The position numbers and the translations under genes are program-made. 5,775 nt of DNA from contig CAJPNA010000095.1 of assembly GCA_905371865.1 (NCBI GenBank), forward strand, positions 1 through 5,775, read 5' to 3'. The stretch is from an uncultured Carnobacterium sp. Lineage in GTDB: Bacteria > Bacillota > Bacilli > Lactobacillales > Aerococcaceae. This document shows positions 4,733-5,775 of the stretch, one piece after another; position 1 is the first letter of the stretch, and each line of letters starts with the position of its first letter. A model generated the notes under the pieces. The model did not search any database. It was given only the letters and a program-made list of their open reading frames with translations, and was not told the DNA's origin.

Positions 4733-5775
4733 TTAGTTTCCTCCATAAAACCCTGCTGCTTTAGCTTTTTTAATCACGTCTTCGATTGGTCCTACGTTAC
4801 GGAACATATCTTCTGGAATATCATCATATAATCCATCAATAATTCCTTTAAATCCACGAACTGTATCTTTAATTGGAACGTATGAACCAGGTTGTCCAGT
4901 AAAGGCTTCTGCCACGTGGAAGTTTTGTGATAAGAAGAATTGAATTCTTCTTGCACGGTTTACAATGATTTTTTCGCTGTCGGATAATTCATCAATCCCT
5001 AAAATAGCGATAATATCTTGTAATTCACGATAACGTTGAAGCATTTGTTGTACTTTCATCGCTACTTCATAGTGCTCTTCCCCTACAATTTCTGGACTAA
5101 GTGCACTTGAAGTTGAAGCAAGCGGATCTACCGCTGGATAAATCCCTTGTTCTGTTAAACGACGCTCTAAGTTTGTTGTTGCATCTAAGTGGGCGAATGT
5201 TGTTGCTGGAGCAGGGTCAGTATAGTCATCGGCTGGCACGTAAATCGCTTGAATAGATGTAATAGAACCATCTTTTGTTGAACTGATACGTTCTTGTAAT
5301 TGACCCATTTCAGTTGCTAGTGTTGGTTGATATCCTACGGCAGAAGGCATACGTCCAAGTAACGCTGATACTTCTGAACCTGCTTGTGTGAAACGATAAA
5401 TGTTATCGATGAATAAAAGCACGTCTTGTTTTTCCATATCACGGAAGTATTCCGCAATCGTTAACCCTGTTAGTGCTACACGCATACGAGCTCCTGGTGG
5501 TTCGTTCATTTGTCCGAACACCATCGCTGTTTTAGCAGATACACCTGAGTCTTGCATTTCATGATAAAGGTCGTTCCCTTCACGAGTACGCTCTCCTACC
5601 CCTGTAAATACTGAAATACCACCAAGTTCTTCAGCGATATTATGAATCAACTCTTGAATTAATACAGTTTTCCCAACACCGGCCCCACCGAATAATCCGA
5701 TTTTACCACCTTTAAGATAGGGTGCTAAAAGGTCAATAACTTTAATCCCTGTTTGTAGAATTTCATATTGACTGT
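4733..5775 (-). CDS. atpD: ATP synthase beta subunit, C-terminal part (cut by window edge)
   Basis: Beta is the catalytic subunit of the F1 head. The reading frame is open to the right edge; the first full codon is at 5773, giving SQYEILQTGIKVIDLL. About 346 of the usual 465-480 residues are present, so roughly 120-130 N-terminal residues are missing. Visible motifs, numbered from the first visible residue, begin with the P-loop GGAGVGKT (29-36). GERTREGNDLY (60-70) holds the catalytic glutamate region. The Walker B strand VLLFIDNIYRF (about 118-128) and SALLGRMPSAVGYQPTL come next. The DELSD segment, which transmits rotation to gamma, reads DELSDSE here (4973-4993). RARRIQFFLSQNFHVAEAFTG follows. 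DNIYRF has Tyr where many homologues have Phe. A shorter reading starting with TTG at 5650 is internal and not the real start. atpC follows after two bases. Confidence 0.97.
   Translation of the reverse strand, partial: SQYEILQTGIKVIDLLAPYLKGGKIGLFGGAGVGKTVLIQELIHNIAEELGGISVFTGVGERTREGNDLYHEMQDSGVSAKTAMVFGQMNEPPGARMRVALTGLTIAEYFRDMEKQDVLLFIDNIYRFTQAGSEVSALLGRMPSAVGYQPTLATEMGQLQERISSTKDGSITSIQAIYVPADDYTDPAPATTFAHLDATTNLERRLTEQGIYPAVDPLASTSSALSPEIVGEEHYEVAMKVQQMLQRYRELQDIIAILGIDELSDSEKIIVNRARRIQFFLSQNFHVAEAFTGQPGSYVPIKDTVRGFKGIIDGLYDDIPEDMFRNVGPIEDVIKKAKAAGFYGGN
4739..4744 (-). promoter_or_regulatory. atpC ribosome binding site inside the atpD 3' end
   Basis: GGAGGA on the minus strand encodes the two glycines near the AtpD C-terminus (FYGGN) and lies eight bases before the atpC ATG. 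It shows translational coupling of the two subunits and fixes the atpC start. Confidence 0.75.

Noticed and set aside
1..5775. Mobile elements, CRISPR arrays, tRNA or rRNA genes, riboswitches
   Set aside because: No transposase or integrase reading frame, direct-repeat array, conserved RNA structure or long leader was seen. All gaps are 136 bases or less and are accounted for by promoters, ribosome binding sites or terminators.

Overview
The window looks like ordinary chromosome from a low-GC Bacillota, most likely a member of the Lactobacillales. The reasons are the AT-rich sequence, strong AGGAGG-type ribosome binding sites, short intergenic gaps, the secG-est-rnr gene order, and AtpD/AtpC sequences of lactic-acid-bacterium type. 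A Carnobacteriaceae-like genus such as Granulicatella is possible, but this is a guess from general resemblance and not a database result. No phage, transposon, CRISPR array, tRNA or rRNA was seen.

Left third (1-1850, minus strand): secG encodes a subunit of the SecYEG translocon. It is followed by an intrinsic terminator, then an alpha/beta-hydrolase carboxylesterase (est), then the 5' part of rnr (RNase R), which runs off the window's left edge. The terminator lies so close to est that little room is left for a separate promoter, so est-rnr is probably transcribed by read-through from secG.

Middle (1850-4270): a 136-bp divergent promoter region separates secG from a plus-strand run of four closely spaced genes. 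They encode a Cof-type HAD phosphatase, a Cys-type glutathione/thioredoxin peroxidase, a small FMN-binding split-barrel protein of the pyridoxamine 5'-phosphate oxidase superfamily, and a membrane-anchored TlpA/ResA-like thioredoxin with a CPDC active site. Three of the four have probable redox roles, which suggests an oxidative-stress or thiol-maintenance operon. A strong bidirectional hairpin terminator ends the run.

Right (4277-5775, minus strand): the last two genes of the F1Fo ATP synthase operon are present, atpD (beta subunit, 5' end off the right edge) and atpC (epsilon subunit). They are tightly coupled and end at their own terminator, which overlaps the atpC stop codon. The epsilon subunit keeps an IDxxRA motif like that used for ATP binding in Bacillus epsilon.

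No stretch longer than about 140 bp lacks a gene. I did not find convincing evidence of a previously undescribed system. The most useful leads are the secG-est attenuator arrangement and the composition of the four-gene redox operon.
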